A DNA stretch of 64,000 bases. Origin: Lomentospora prolificans. Taxonomy: Eukaryota; Ascomycota; Sordariomycetes; Microascales; Microascaceae. A model generated the notes under the pieces. The model was not told where the DNA came from, made no database searches, and saw only the letters and a list, made by a program, of their open reading frames with translations. Of the stretch, positions 36,833 to 48,800 are shown piece by piece. Position numbers and translations under genes: made by a program. The stretch is from NCBI GenBank assembly GCA_029532625.1, contig JARFXM010000009.1:3472001-3536000 (forward strand), in the 5' to 3' direction. Every line of letters starts with the position of its first letter. Positions within the stretch are counted from its first letter, which is position 1.

Positions 36833-39800
36833 CTCCTTTCCGGTCTGTGAGTGGAGACACGGGTACTTGTGTTCGCGTACTCTTTCACACAAGACTGGAA
36901 ACCGGAGACTGGACTTGGGGAGTCCTCCGTACTTTGTACGCCCATCTGAGGCGGGTATAGCGTGGAGAGTGGTGAGTTCTGGGACTGTAGCAGCGGGACC
37001 CGGGACTACAATGAGGACATTGTCCTCACGAAGTTATCGTTCTCCAGCGAGTCTCGACTCCCGCCTCGCCTCCAACCCGTCATTTCCCCGTCGCGTTCCG
37101 AAAGAGCAGAAGGGACCCCACTTTTCATGTTGACTTGGAGCTGCTTCTTTGGACGACGGCTAATTATCAGGGTCTTCCACAGGATTTGTTGAACATGAAG
37201 GTCCCCGGTAAAACATGCGATGGGTGGGTGAGATGGGGACTCCAAGGACGAGATTGACAAGACATGCGCGGGCAAACAAATAAACGGCAACGCTTCGAGA
37301 GGGCCTCGTAAGCCAACGAGGGCTTTTGGACGCTCTCTCTCTCCTTCTCGAACTTGCCATGGCCGATCGGCCAATAAGCGAATCATCGAAGCCTATCTCC
37401 TTTGTGGTATTGCTGTGTTGGGTCGTACCAGTAGTCGAGAATTATGCAAAACCCAGTGGTAATATGTGTGAGCGAGTCGCACGATGGATGCTGTGGAGAT
37501 GTGTTGAACATGGGAAAGTCACTAACAAGCACACCCAGAACCCATGTCTCCTCTTCCAGATAAGTAATATGACGAGGTATTATCAAAGAGCTTACTCATG
37601 CTTGTGCCATTCCGGGTTGCGTCTGTGTGTATTAGTCTTTCAAACGTTCCATGGGCTAGGATTTCGAATACCAGCAAAGGGAAAAAAAAAAGTGGCACGG
37701 CAGAAGCTGCCGGGTCGCGAACCCGAACTGCTAACACTTGATTTCCCCGATCCATGTTCGCCTTGCGTTTTAGCGCCTGGGCCTAATGTCCTTGTGTGGC
37801 CTACCCCGACAGGGTTAGCGCATTGCGTTTAAATGAGGGGTCGATGGCCACTCCGACGATGGTGTAATTCGTTCGGTTCCAAGGGAACTCACGACAAATC
37901 CAAGCAACTCGCAACAAAGGTATGGAGATGAAGGGAGACGAAGAGGATCAGAGCACGTCGTTGCCGACTGTCAATAGAGCGGGTTCAGGCAATATCCGGC
38001 ACCATAGATTTTCTTCCCCCTTTTTCCTTGTCTTCTCTATTCAGGATTGGCAGATAAAAGGCGGAAAGTAAACAAGATACAAGGAGGAATGACAGGTCGC
38101 GTACTCCATTGATAATCACTGGTACACATCATCAGCCCAGCGCTGCGTTCTCTCCATCCTCCCCGCCTTACTCACCTCCGGCTAAGAGCCTACCAAGATC
38201 GCCGCCGAATTGGGGGTGGGGCCGGCGAAATAAGAGGAGAACAATAGAGAAAGAGAAGGACGACATCACCACATCAATCGGGAATTCAGGGGATGAAGGC
38301 TGGCGCCGGGAAAGTTGATGCGCGTGTTAGTTCCTCCATTCGGGAGCCACCACTCGTCTTCCCTGACCTCTCTTCCAGTTGGGTCGCACAGTGATTCCAG
38401 AGCGACGTTGAAGGCACAGGGGCGGGCCTGATTTTTTTACCATCAAGGACCAGTGAGGACAGACAAGCTCAATGCATCCTCTGCACGCAACGCCACCTGT
38501 CCAGGGGAGTTGCACTAATCCTCGACACCCGCCGGGGACTGGCCAGCTTGACCTGTGACATTGGCCTGTGCGGCCCCTTCTGCTTCTTTCCCTGCTAAGG
38601 CGTCTCAATCAATGCCCAGGCTGCACATGGTTGACGTAGGCGAAACGGATGACCAGGAGCTGGGGCCGACGACAAATACCAGTTAGCCTGACAGCCAGCT
38701 CTTGACTCTAATACGACGTGCCGATCGTTGCCAGCCAGACACCCGAGACCAAGGGCCAGGAATTCTGTGGCGGCCAAAACCTGCGCGGAAGAGGGCAGAC
38801 GCGGATCTGGACTCGTCTTGCTCCGGAGGGGATAGCGAGGTACAAACACGAGCCCTAACACCACTTTAGTCCTAGCCCACTTCTACCATGTCACCGTAGT
38901 CGTACCACCTTCCCAGAGAAACCGCCGCGTTGGGAATAGTGTAGTGTTGTTACTCCCACTTAACCACGTTGAATACGACAACATCGCCCTCGCCTTCAAT
39001 GAAGATGTGAGGGTCCATCAATTGATGTGAATGGAAGGCGTGCACGGTCATTCTCCTTGTCTCTTTTTCGTCCCAGTCCCCCCTTTCTTGCGCCCAACAC
39101 TCGTGCACACGGGCACACATCCTCGCCCAGTATGTCCCTACAGGGCCCGATATTACCGTCCCATCCCCACTCGCTCGACGGAAGAAGGTGTGCCCGTCAC
39201 GTCCCAATACAGATGATGCGCTTTTTCTTTGCTACCCCATCTCGGCGACGAGGTTTTAGTTTCCCCGAGCTCCTCCCGGGTGGACGGACTTGGCTCGTCT
39301 AAATGTCTCGAGGCCTTGATGGATCCTGCTTCAAGTGACGTCGCCCACTCTTGACATCTTTTCCAAAAAGGCTGCTATCAGAGCTCTACGGGTCCCCTCT
39401 CAGGATGGCACCCCTTTACGTTCACTAAGGTATACACGGGTGGGTTCCATTCAAAAAGCAACTATGGAGTTTGTGGCTTTCTCCATGTGGGTTTCTTGAT
39501 ATCAGTGTGTTCGTTGTATGAAGCAAGATGAGTAGCCGAAAAATAAAACAAGACGGTAAAGCTTGGTTCTAGCGTCAGAGAGTGCCCGGCCCCAACCCAA
39601 CGTTGGACCCAAGAATGGACGAGGGAGTATCTGGTGTCCGCAATATGATGCGCTGGCTAAGCCCGGCCACCTGGCTATCCACTTCCACTAAAAAGTGCAA
39701 GTGGAAACAAACACACAGACACATACACACATCGCAAGCGATGCGTCGGGAGCAAGGGCAAGGGACATGAGAGATATATGGGTGAGAAAATAAATTACAG

Positions 39801-42800
39801 GCGGTCGAGGCGACCAGTTGAAAGCTCAAAGGATAGCGTGTGGGGCATCATCTCTTTGGCTTAGCCGGTTTTCTCCCACGGTAATAGAACTTCTGTAGCC
39901 AAACTGTCGAGTCTACAACCGGGAAGGAATTCTACTTGACCCATTGGACAACAATACGCTACCACGGGTCTAATTGTACGCACCCTACCAAGAAGCCGAC
40001 GTCTCAGTGATGTATCCAGAAGAAACGACACTCCGTCATGGGCAAGCAATATGTTACGCTAGCACCTTAAGGCCCAACACCCTCCCCCTTTATTTCGACT
40101 TTTTGGCCCAGCCAAGCCAGGACAACATGATCCAGATCTTCCTCGTTTACCCTTATTTTCCATCCCAACTCCATTCCCTGTCCCCAGATATATCGTTACG
40201 TGCGGACTTAATGCTGGCTGGGCTGCCCTTTTTGAGCAGTGCTGTTGGACGGTGTCAAGCGACCACCCATGCCCACCTTGCAACGTCCTTCCCCCAGGGC
40301 CAGCAACATCCTGGCCTGGTCACTTAACTAACGGAGGCGATTGGCTGGCCCAGCCATGCTACACAAAATACCTTTGCATCTCTGCGCCACCGCCAACATG
40401 GATGAAACGATGGGGAGAGGCACAGCTGGCGAGGCAAAATAACTTTTATCGAAATGAGGAGATCCGCCCGTTGGACCATATGTTTCATACGGTGCTCTGT
40501 TGTTTCCTTTCTCCGCTTTGCTGAGCAAAAAAGCAGAGGAAGGAGAGTGAGAAAAGAAATTCTGCCTCGTCATTCCTGAAGCGGTACCAAGCGGAGCTGG
40601 TGATGGCGTCTGGCGCTAAATTTGGCAACAGACCAACTCGTGATCTATGTCAAACCGCAAGCATCCACTCCTCGAACGGGAGATTGTTATTTTGCGTCTG
40701 GTTCGAACCGATTTGGGATGCTAAGCCCCCAGAAGGAGGAAATAACGAGCTGGCTCCTCGAGCCTTGTGAACGCCAAGGTCGTGCTATTTCGGAGATGTC
40801 AAAGGCGACTTTCAGCAGGAGAGGACACGCACTCGCAAGCAACCACTGAATCGATCCTAGGACCAATACTAGGAGGAGGGAGGGTAACGACTTGCGTTGC
40901 GCTCTCTGATGGAGAAAGCAAATGGCGATTTACATCATTGAGTGGATCTTCCCGCTTAGGCTCGCACAAATATTGCCGGATGCGTACGGCGACAAAGTAG
41001 TCCATAAACAAATGCGTATTAGTCGATGGGGGCCGCAACTTTGTCGCCAGGCAGTGAGGAGCGAACTAGAAGGCTCGAACTGGCGCAGCGCAGAAACGAA
41101 CTTGTACCACACCGCCCTGCGGCCGCCTTTTGGCCCTCTCCACCCGCGCGCCTTTTGCACACTCATGCTTCACAGCCGCGTTCGGCCCCGACAGGGACCG
41201 GAAAAAACCGACCAGATATTACAAAGGGAAACATGATGCTTCCAGGCGGCGGGAAAGGAAGGATGGGAAAAGAACCCCCAACTAAACAAAAATAATGAGG
41301 TGTGGAAAGCGAACGAGCAGCCTCGAGAAGTGAGGAACAAAAAGCCGAAAATGAACTTCAGTTCCTGATTGCTGCAACCTCACCCCAAGATGCACGCTCT
41401 CTTGCATCATACAGTACTTATACCATGTACTGTTTTTGGCTAGCCGAGTGGGAGATCTGGATTGAGACAGTGGTGGTAAATGGAGCGCTTGTTGCATGGG
41501 TGCTACTCGCTACTTTCATTTCTCTTTTCTCGAATATTGATAGGGCGAGGAGTACCAAGCCTTACACGAGTCCCGCATTCTCCATCTAGCACAGGATAGG
41601 GACAGGGACTGGCCAGACCCACAGGTACGTTGGTACGCTGGCGAGTCAGTATCCCACGAGTTCACGAGACATCACTGTCAGTCTCGCGCTCTCGACTCGA
41701 CTTGTTGTCAAGGTCCGCACATCCCACATCTTATGAACCATAGTGGGCACAGCACAGGGAACCACACGAGTCGGCCCTTGCCGCTTGATTAAGCATGAGC
41801 TTCGGGAGCGCACTAAAAGGTGACAAATCCCAGCTAGAAGCATTGAATTTGCTTGGGAAGTTGGGCCAGACCGCTGGGTCGCTAAGATACAGAAACCGCC
41901 CGTTTCTCCTTGCTCTGTTCTTAGCCCCTGGCATTCCTGCTCTTCATTCATCGGACGCTCGATTGTTACTTGAACTCTTCCTTGGTGGGAACCCCTGCAC
42001 AATTCTGGGCCGGCCGCATTCTTGCATGTATGTATGTGCAATACAAGCTTCAACACCGCCAATCCCCCCTCTAAGATTTGAGAGTACAATTAAAACAATG
42101 ACAATATAGAGTGGAAGCGACTAAGATGTATACGCAAATCCGTGAATCCAGAGTCACATACTGCTCCAGTTCGGTGGGAGAACACAAATCACCTACAATG
42201 AAACATGATGGGTCTGTAGTGTCAATTCATTTTCGGCATGGACGCCTGTGGCGGGCAGCTCATCCCACCTGTTTCAAGCCCTTCCCGTTCGAGCTGATTC
42301 GTGTACTTGTACGTGCCGTCACGCCTTCCCGTATGTCTTTCTCGCGTGGCTCGGTGATGACGCATGAAACTGTAGCGCACTCCATATTCCTGACATTAAA
42401 TTTCTTAAGTTGACCTGTGTTGTTATCGGGAGGATGAGAATGGAAATGCGTACGGATCCGTTTTCACGAGTATGCGAGGTTTAGGACAGTACTATACTGG
42501 GTGTCCTCTTCCGCATACCCCGGAAAAAGCGATGAGAAGGAGAGGAGTATGCACTACGGGACACCGCCCACTTGTTGTTGCAGTGGCAGAGGACCATCAG
42601 CATGCTAACGGCCGATAGGGATATTTTTATTCCTCGCTAGCTTGGCCCTAGATCGACGGGCAGCGATTTGGAAAAGAAAAGGAAAAGGAGAAAGAAAAAA
42701 GGAGGGGACAGGAACGAAAAAGATGAAGGCACATCCTCTATGATCGTGACTTCAATCAATGTTTCGTATCAAGAGCTTCGGTTGCAAATGAGGAAGCTCC

Positions 42801-42818
42801 CACCTGTCCTGCTGTGAA

Positions 42819-42820
<2 letters not shown>

Positions 42821-42854
<34 letters not shown>
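42821..42854. repeat. Poly-T tract, 34 nt
   Basis: A second unbroken run of 34 T lies about 6 kb from the first. Its flanks (GTGAATC before, ATTATAGATG after) are unrelated to those of the other tract. Confidence 0.9.
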
Positions 42855-42856
<2 letters not shown>

Positions 42857-44307
42857 TATAGATGCTGCCTAGTTCGTGGATCGACTATTAGGAATTCAGT
42901 ACCTGTTCCCCTGATGTAGTTTTATTGATACTCTGAGTTCTTCTGCTTCGGAGTCTTTGCTCACAATCAGCAGTCGACGAGTCTAGTCGCATGGTAGTAA
43001 TCTAGCTTGTAAGCTTGAAGGCAAAATGAAGATTTCTCTATTAATCCTTCTGGAGAGAAGGGGGAGTGGACAGGTCGGCGGCCCATCAAACCCTGTTACA
43101 CGCCCCCGTTGTGGTACGGGAAACCCTTCTGGTCGCGCCTTCCATGGAGTCGAAGTCGCTCCTGCCCCACGCACACCCCCTCTATTTTCTCCCGCGCGTC
43201 CTTCCCTCGTTTCCTCGCGGGGACTTTTCTCCCACACCACGCCCATGGTTGAACAGAGCACCCCTCCCTGGAACCATGTCAAGTCAAATTGACAAGCCCT
43301 TCTGCTGGGTTCGTGTACTCTTCCCTCCCTCCTAATAACAACCATTGCCATAGCCCTGAATTACTCGTTGGGGGTTGTAACCGAAGTACCCCGGTACCCA
43401 CGACCGTCCATGGCTTGGCAAGTCGGGCAAGGCCAGTCCTTGTTACTGGGGTTCCCTCTCTCGCCTCTCTTGATCTTTTCGCTCAAGGTCTTCACTGACT
43501 GCTCGTACTACACAACACCGTTGCCGTGACCGTGTACTTACTTCCGGACATGGGTTCCATTTCCGTAGAAGGGACCTAACCAACGCCCGAGTCCAAGTAA
43601 CTCGCACCGCTGAAGTATGCCATGTTGTACATCATCCTCTTCTCTCCCACCACTGCCTGCCATCTCTGTCATGCAGTCCGAGTCCTCGCCTCAGAAGGAT
43701 TCTCGGTACCTCTACCCCCCAAGACTGTACCACTCCTTGCCTATTATACATAAGATGGATGCCGACTTCCTCCAGCGACTCGAGACTGCACGAAGTCTCT
43801 CCTTTTGAGGCTGAGATCTCTGAGCGAACTTCATTACCACGAAACTGGCCCTTTGAGCTCCTCGAAAGACGCTCTGAACTTGTTCCCAGTCTCGTGCACT
43901 TATACAATTGCGCACACCCCCCACCCCTTCCAAGGAGACTCTTATACCAAGTAGTCCTACCCTTCTGCACATCATCTTGTCTTCTCAGGCCAGCTCCTAT
44001 AAGTCTAGACCCATCGCCCACCCTCATCTTCGCTGTCAAGCCCACACCTCCATCCTTTCCACTCCTCAATACCCTTCTACCGAACTCTTTCTATATATCT
44101 AGACAACATCTCGCTCCTCGATTCCAAACAGTCGTTCCTGTCAAGATTCCCTCTTAGCCCTCTTCATGCGATTTCTTTCCTCCGACTAGTCCATCTGTAC
44201 GGAATAGCTTGAAGGAACCCCCCAGAAATCTTCCTCCCTAGTCAACGGTGGACCATCACGCAGCAGGGTAGCCCACTAGCGTATGTGACTAACTGACATC
44301 TGTCGAT

Positions 44308-45882
44308 ATGCCATCTCCTCCATCATCCATCCTGGACTCTGGATTTTTCGATCACGGTTGCGACGACTCTGGCTCACACCAGGTTAGATCCAGAGCTGGA
44401 ACTGTTGTTAGCAACTGCAGCGAGGGATACCTTCATCAGTATTTCGATTCTCCCGACAGTCAGCCCCTTTCGAGCCCTTCATTAACTTCTCAGTCGGCCT
44501 CCTCGGCCTCTTCCTCGACCTCTTCGGCTCCATACCTTAGCCCTATTCCCTCCAACTACCTTTCCACTTCTCTCCCGCGAAACTTCTCGCCTTTTCCCGG
44601 ACTCTCGCCCGAGATCCTGAGCGGCGAGTGGAGCGAGCAAGATCCCGCGATCACAGACCCCACTGTGCCAGCGGGGCCGATGAGGTAGGTCTTCGCCCAA
44701 TGTCTAAACCCTTCGGGTGCCCAGCGTACACGACCTCCGTCCCACCAAAGTTGGGATCCGCACTAACCTTGCCCACAGAACTGCTACCTTCCCACTTGAT
44801 TCGACTTTCAGCATGGGCAAGCAGAGCAACTATCCTTGGCCAGGCATGATGACAAGTCCCGGTAGCAACTCAACTAACTTTCTGGGACACGACCTCGCTC
44901 TAGGTGCGGGGTCCGAAGCGGAATTTGCTGCGACAACGCGATCAAGGTCCAGAACAGGAAGTCCTCAAGGCCATCCTACCCTAACCGCAGAGCAGCGCGA
45001 ACTCAAGAGACAGATGGATCAAGTGCGGAGGGACAATAAGTCGGCGTCGAGGTTTCGAAGGTCAAACAGCAATCCTTATCTCCCAGACGCCTCCTCAGCC
45101 ATGAACATGCCTATCTACACTTCGTCCATGGCTCCCATCTCGCTCCTTGCCGAGCCCGCTGGCGCGGTTTCTAACCAGAGCTACCTCTCTCCCTACACAC
45201 AGTCCATGCAGGAACAAGACCATGCCACCATGTCAAGCGTGCCTATGTACACATCTCCTTTGCCCCAGCAGTCGATGTAAGTTAATCAGTCGCCAATTCA
45301 TCAGAGCATAAGACGGCGCACTAACAATATCAAAGGCAACCGACTTATAACATGCCAATTGGTTATCCCACAGCACTACAAACGCCAGACTCAGGCTATG
45401 GGTAAGCTGATCCTTTAGAGCGCCATCATCGATACGCCTACTAATGTACACTCGAAATTAGACATCCTCGTTCGGCATCATACTCAACCGGAAGCGAGCC
45501 AAACCTGATGTACCCTGTGGGCTCGGGAATGCCAGGAAACAGTCTATCAGTAACGGGACCCGAAGCAGGCCAGGTCAGAGTGGTGCAGACGCGACCCAAG
45601 CCCCAATGCTGGGAGCATGGCTGCAACGGACGACAGTTTTCAACCTTCAGTAATCTTCTTCGACACCAGCGCGAAAAGTCTGGGCAGGCGGCCAAGGCGA
45701 CCTGCCCCAACTGTGGAGCCGAATTTACAAGGACAACGGCGCGGAACGGACACCTGCTCCAGGGCAAATGCAAGAAGAGAAACGCGTCGGACGACGTCAG
45801 CCAACCGTTGACTCGGTCACCGTCAGCATCTTCGCTGGGGGATGACATGCGTCAATTACAAGACCCGACGCTGACGAATTAA
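44308..45882 (+). CDS. con7: Con7-like C2H2 zinc-finger transcription factor
   Basis: Four exons: 44308-44684, 44779-45276, 45336-45401 and 45462-45882, giving 453 residues; introns are 94, 59 and 60 nt, with clear branch sites (CTAAC in the second). The N-terminal two thirds are Ser/Pro/Tyr-rich and disordered, apart from a basic motif LTAEQRELKRQMDQVRRD. The zinc-finger region at the C-terminus starts at RPKPQCWEHGCNGRQF (Cys363, Cys368, His382) and continues with ATCPNCGAEFTRTTARNGH and a final Cys (395, 398, 411, 417). This arrangement and wording resemble Con7, the regulator of conidium shape, chitin synthesis genes and infection structures in Magnaporthe and Fusarium. The name is from memory of the family, not a search. 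It lies alone in a 24-kb stretch, which suits a developmental regulator with extended control sequences. Confidence 0.8.
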
Positions 45883-48800
45883 ACAGCAGCCGTGCACTCT
45901 TGCGCCTCATGGTTCATTTCAATATCCTTCCTCTTCTCCCCTCTCATTACAACGGTTTCTGTTGATAATTTGTTGAGTACCCTTGACGATCGGTTTCTTG
46001 TTTGGGCACTGGCGTTCACGGGAAGCAGGGAGCTTCGAGCCTGGTTTTACAGCGTAAAATACTTTGGGATTTTTCCGTCTTTCTATTCTTGGCTTAGGAG
46101 GGCTCCTGGTTGAGGAGACTATAAACGGATTTGACGATACATACATGGGAGGAGTCTTCGGAGTTACTTCTTTTTTCTAGGTTTCCAGCTAGTACCCATT
46201 TCATTGATTTCCCCAATGTTTAGCAGTTTTGGTGGTAGTGGCTGAGTCTTTTAGTCATGGCGCAGGCGGTGGGTAACCACGTCTACGGGACGGTAAAATA
46301 TATCCGGGCAGAGGCATTTTGGACTTGAACCATCAATAGCGAATGTGGATTACGATTTTGATCTACTCGTCATATCTATGTACCCTGTTTCAATCCTATC
46401 TACATGGTATCGGCGGAGGGAGACGATTGAAAAGGGTGAACGCGGAATGGGGTTTGAAAGAGCTCTTGTTGATTTAAGTCACACTCCTACATTGAAATGG
46501 GCCACGCATTGGCCAAGTTACATTACAGACTCTTGGGCTTGGGTAGATCGAATGGACAGTTGATCGACGTGCTCGGTTCCATCAAAACTCATTCGGAACT
46601 CGGGTGGGTTGGCCAGTTTTCGGTGCCGAGTTCCTCTGGGGCATTTGCGGTGATTTGGTAAGGCCAGGAGCTTCGCGGGTGGAATGGCCGCAGCGTGTGC
46701 CTCTCCCCGGCTCGCTAACACAAATATCTGGGGAGAGGTAATGGAGGTGTCAAGGACAGATCCGTAATTTGAGTTATGATACAAGGCGGCGGCCTGGAAT
46801 AAGACGGAACGAGAGCAGAGAAAGGTAACGTCCCACCCCTTCGTCCTGCCGTCTGCCTTCTCCGCCCAACCATAGAAACAAACGCCGAGAGGGAACAGGG
46901 ACAACCAAGCGAAATGTGGACCATCTGCCACTGAATATGGGTAGTATTTATTGATAGTGCCAACCGACTCCAGCACACAACGCCCTTGTTACACTGATGA
47001 GGAAGGAGGGGACTAACACCCCTCTCCGTCGCACAGCTCTATGTATTGTATCAGGCAGTGTAAAAGTGGTACCTCATAGACGTTGATCTCATCTAGAGGG
47101 CGGGCCCTCCTTTGACAATACAGATACAGAAAGGATAGAATGGAAAAACCAATCAAAAGAGGGTCATTTTCAATATTGCTGCCGCCTTAGTATTGGTTGT
47201 CTATGTGCTGACTACCCGTAAGGGTGCGCAGCATTGATTTCCCTATGTAGCTGCACTGTTCAGATGCAACGCTTATCCCTGTTGGAGTACACTCATTCCT
47301 GGGTATTCACAAGCTGAGGACGAGGAACAGAAGAGATGTGAGTAGCGGCTGTTGTCTGCGAACTTGGAAAGCACAACCTGCGTCAAAGTGTAGTGCTGTG
47401 TCTGCGTAACCTCTACGTATGATGAGGAGCAGCACTGCTGCATGTAAGATTGATTATGTGGAGACATTAGATGAACATTAATATTTGCTTTACCATAGTG
47501 TTAGAAATATTAGGTGGTCCCTAGTGGTTCATAGGGGCCAAAAACTAAAAGGGCTTGGTGGGCCTAAAGCAGCTTGGTGGCTGACATCTGTAGATCATTG
47601 AAGTGTCGCAAGAGAAAGAAAAAGTTGCCAAAGAAGAGGGGAAAAAAGGAAAGAGAAAAAAAAAAAAAAAAACCAGCTTGCCCCGGATAGATCAACCACA
47701 CTTGGATGGCGATGTAACGAAAGATGGGGGTGGGCAACCAGCAGGCAATCCATCAGTTGGTGATTCATGCATTTGATCTGACGAGGTGCGTTGATGACGG
47801 CGGGCGCTGGCGATATGCCCCCGTGTTGAAATTGCCATGTTCACTTGTCCGCAATGACACAAAAATGGCCTATCATTTTTCGTATCTAGTGACTTTACAT
47901 GAATGCTACTAATGATGGATCTAAATCTAAATTAAACTCCGGCTTGCTCCTCTCCGCTGCGCAACGGAGGCTTTGCTCGTGCTTCGGTTCCGAGAGAGGC
48001 TTATAAAGTACCTGGAGTTGGGGCGGGTTGACTTGGCAGGCGGAGAGCGGCGGGTGCTCGGAGCTGGAGGAAGATGTGAAACGGAAACAAGATCGCCTAC
48101 AGCCCTTGACTTCTATAATAGTTTCTTTTATTTTTCCTTCCCTCTTCCGACGAGGCCGAATGGCAAGTATAGAGCCGACGATACGGCCACTCCCTGGCCT
48201 TGTTCAATCCCGAGTGTAAGCCTGCGGATGTGCATCATTGCGGACGTGCGCGGCCGACAGCATGGGAAAAGTATGAACAACAAACTAGACGAGCCGTTCC
48301 CGTCGCGCCAGGCCAGGAGGTATCTATCCGATCATCCCCCGAATGTCAGAGGACAATGTTCGGAGTTACAGATTTCTATGGGTATTAGATAGCAGCGGCC
48401 CTAGGACAAGGTTTCAACTCCGACTTGTGACCGTTTTCGCTTCTGTACAACGTATGGCTTGGCGCCTGGGTACTATTGTGCCGCGCGAGATGATTTCGTG
48501 TTATTTCAAGGTGCCATGTACTCGGAATATTATCTCTCTCCCTTTTCATCCTTTCCTCATCTTTTTGCCGGTATTCCCATTTTGCTTTTTATCGGTCCCG
48601 TTCTCATTCGTGCAGAAGCGCCTGCTAGCGTTACACACGCTGGTAATGGACAAACAGCGGGCCTAAATGAAGGCGAAGGCAGCTATGTGGCGCACCAAGT
48701 TGGTCGGCGTAACATTCTCGTCGATACATCCATGGATGCGGTAGCCTAATTACTAATACCAGCACTGAGTCTACCTAGGTCGGATTTGGACGGGATTGTC

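Larger units (their letters stand above)
30849..44307. other. 13.5-kb region without a supportable gene, upstream of the Con7-like gene
   Basis: No frame here exceeds 168 codons, and none shows a domain, splice-joined continuity or fungal codon pattern that I trust. It contains a GT repeat (35219-35238), two 34-nt poly-T tracts (36799-36832, 42821-42854) and scattered pyrimidine-rich patches. The last kilobase or so is strongly C/T-rich and may be a long leader of the downstream gene with several short upstream frames. It could hold distant regulatory sites or non-coding transcripts; the sequence alone does not show which. Confidence 0.5.

Noticed and set aside
37680..37770. tRNA-like stretch on the minus strand (GGGTTCGCGACCC followed by a T run)
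   Set aside because: The B-box-like part deviates at an invariant position (GGTTCGC instead of GGTTCGA). I could not find matching acceptor, D or anticodon stems.
37326..37832. 168-codon open frame, plus strand
   Set aside because: No domain, membrane or signal pattern and mixed low-complexity composition. It looks like a chance frame in a 13-kb non-coding region.
46518..46976. 152-codon open frame, minus strand
   Set aside because: No recognisable motif and no support from flanking exons.
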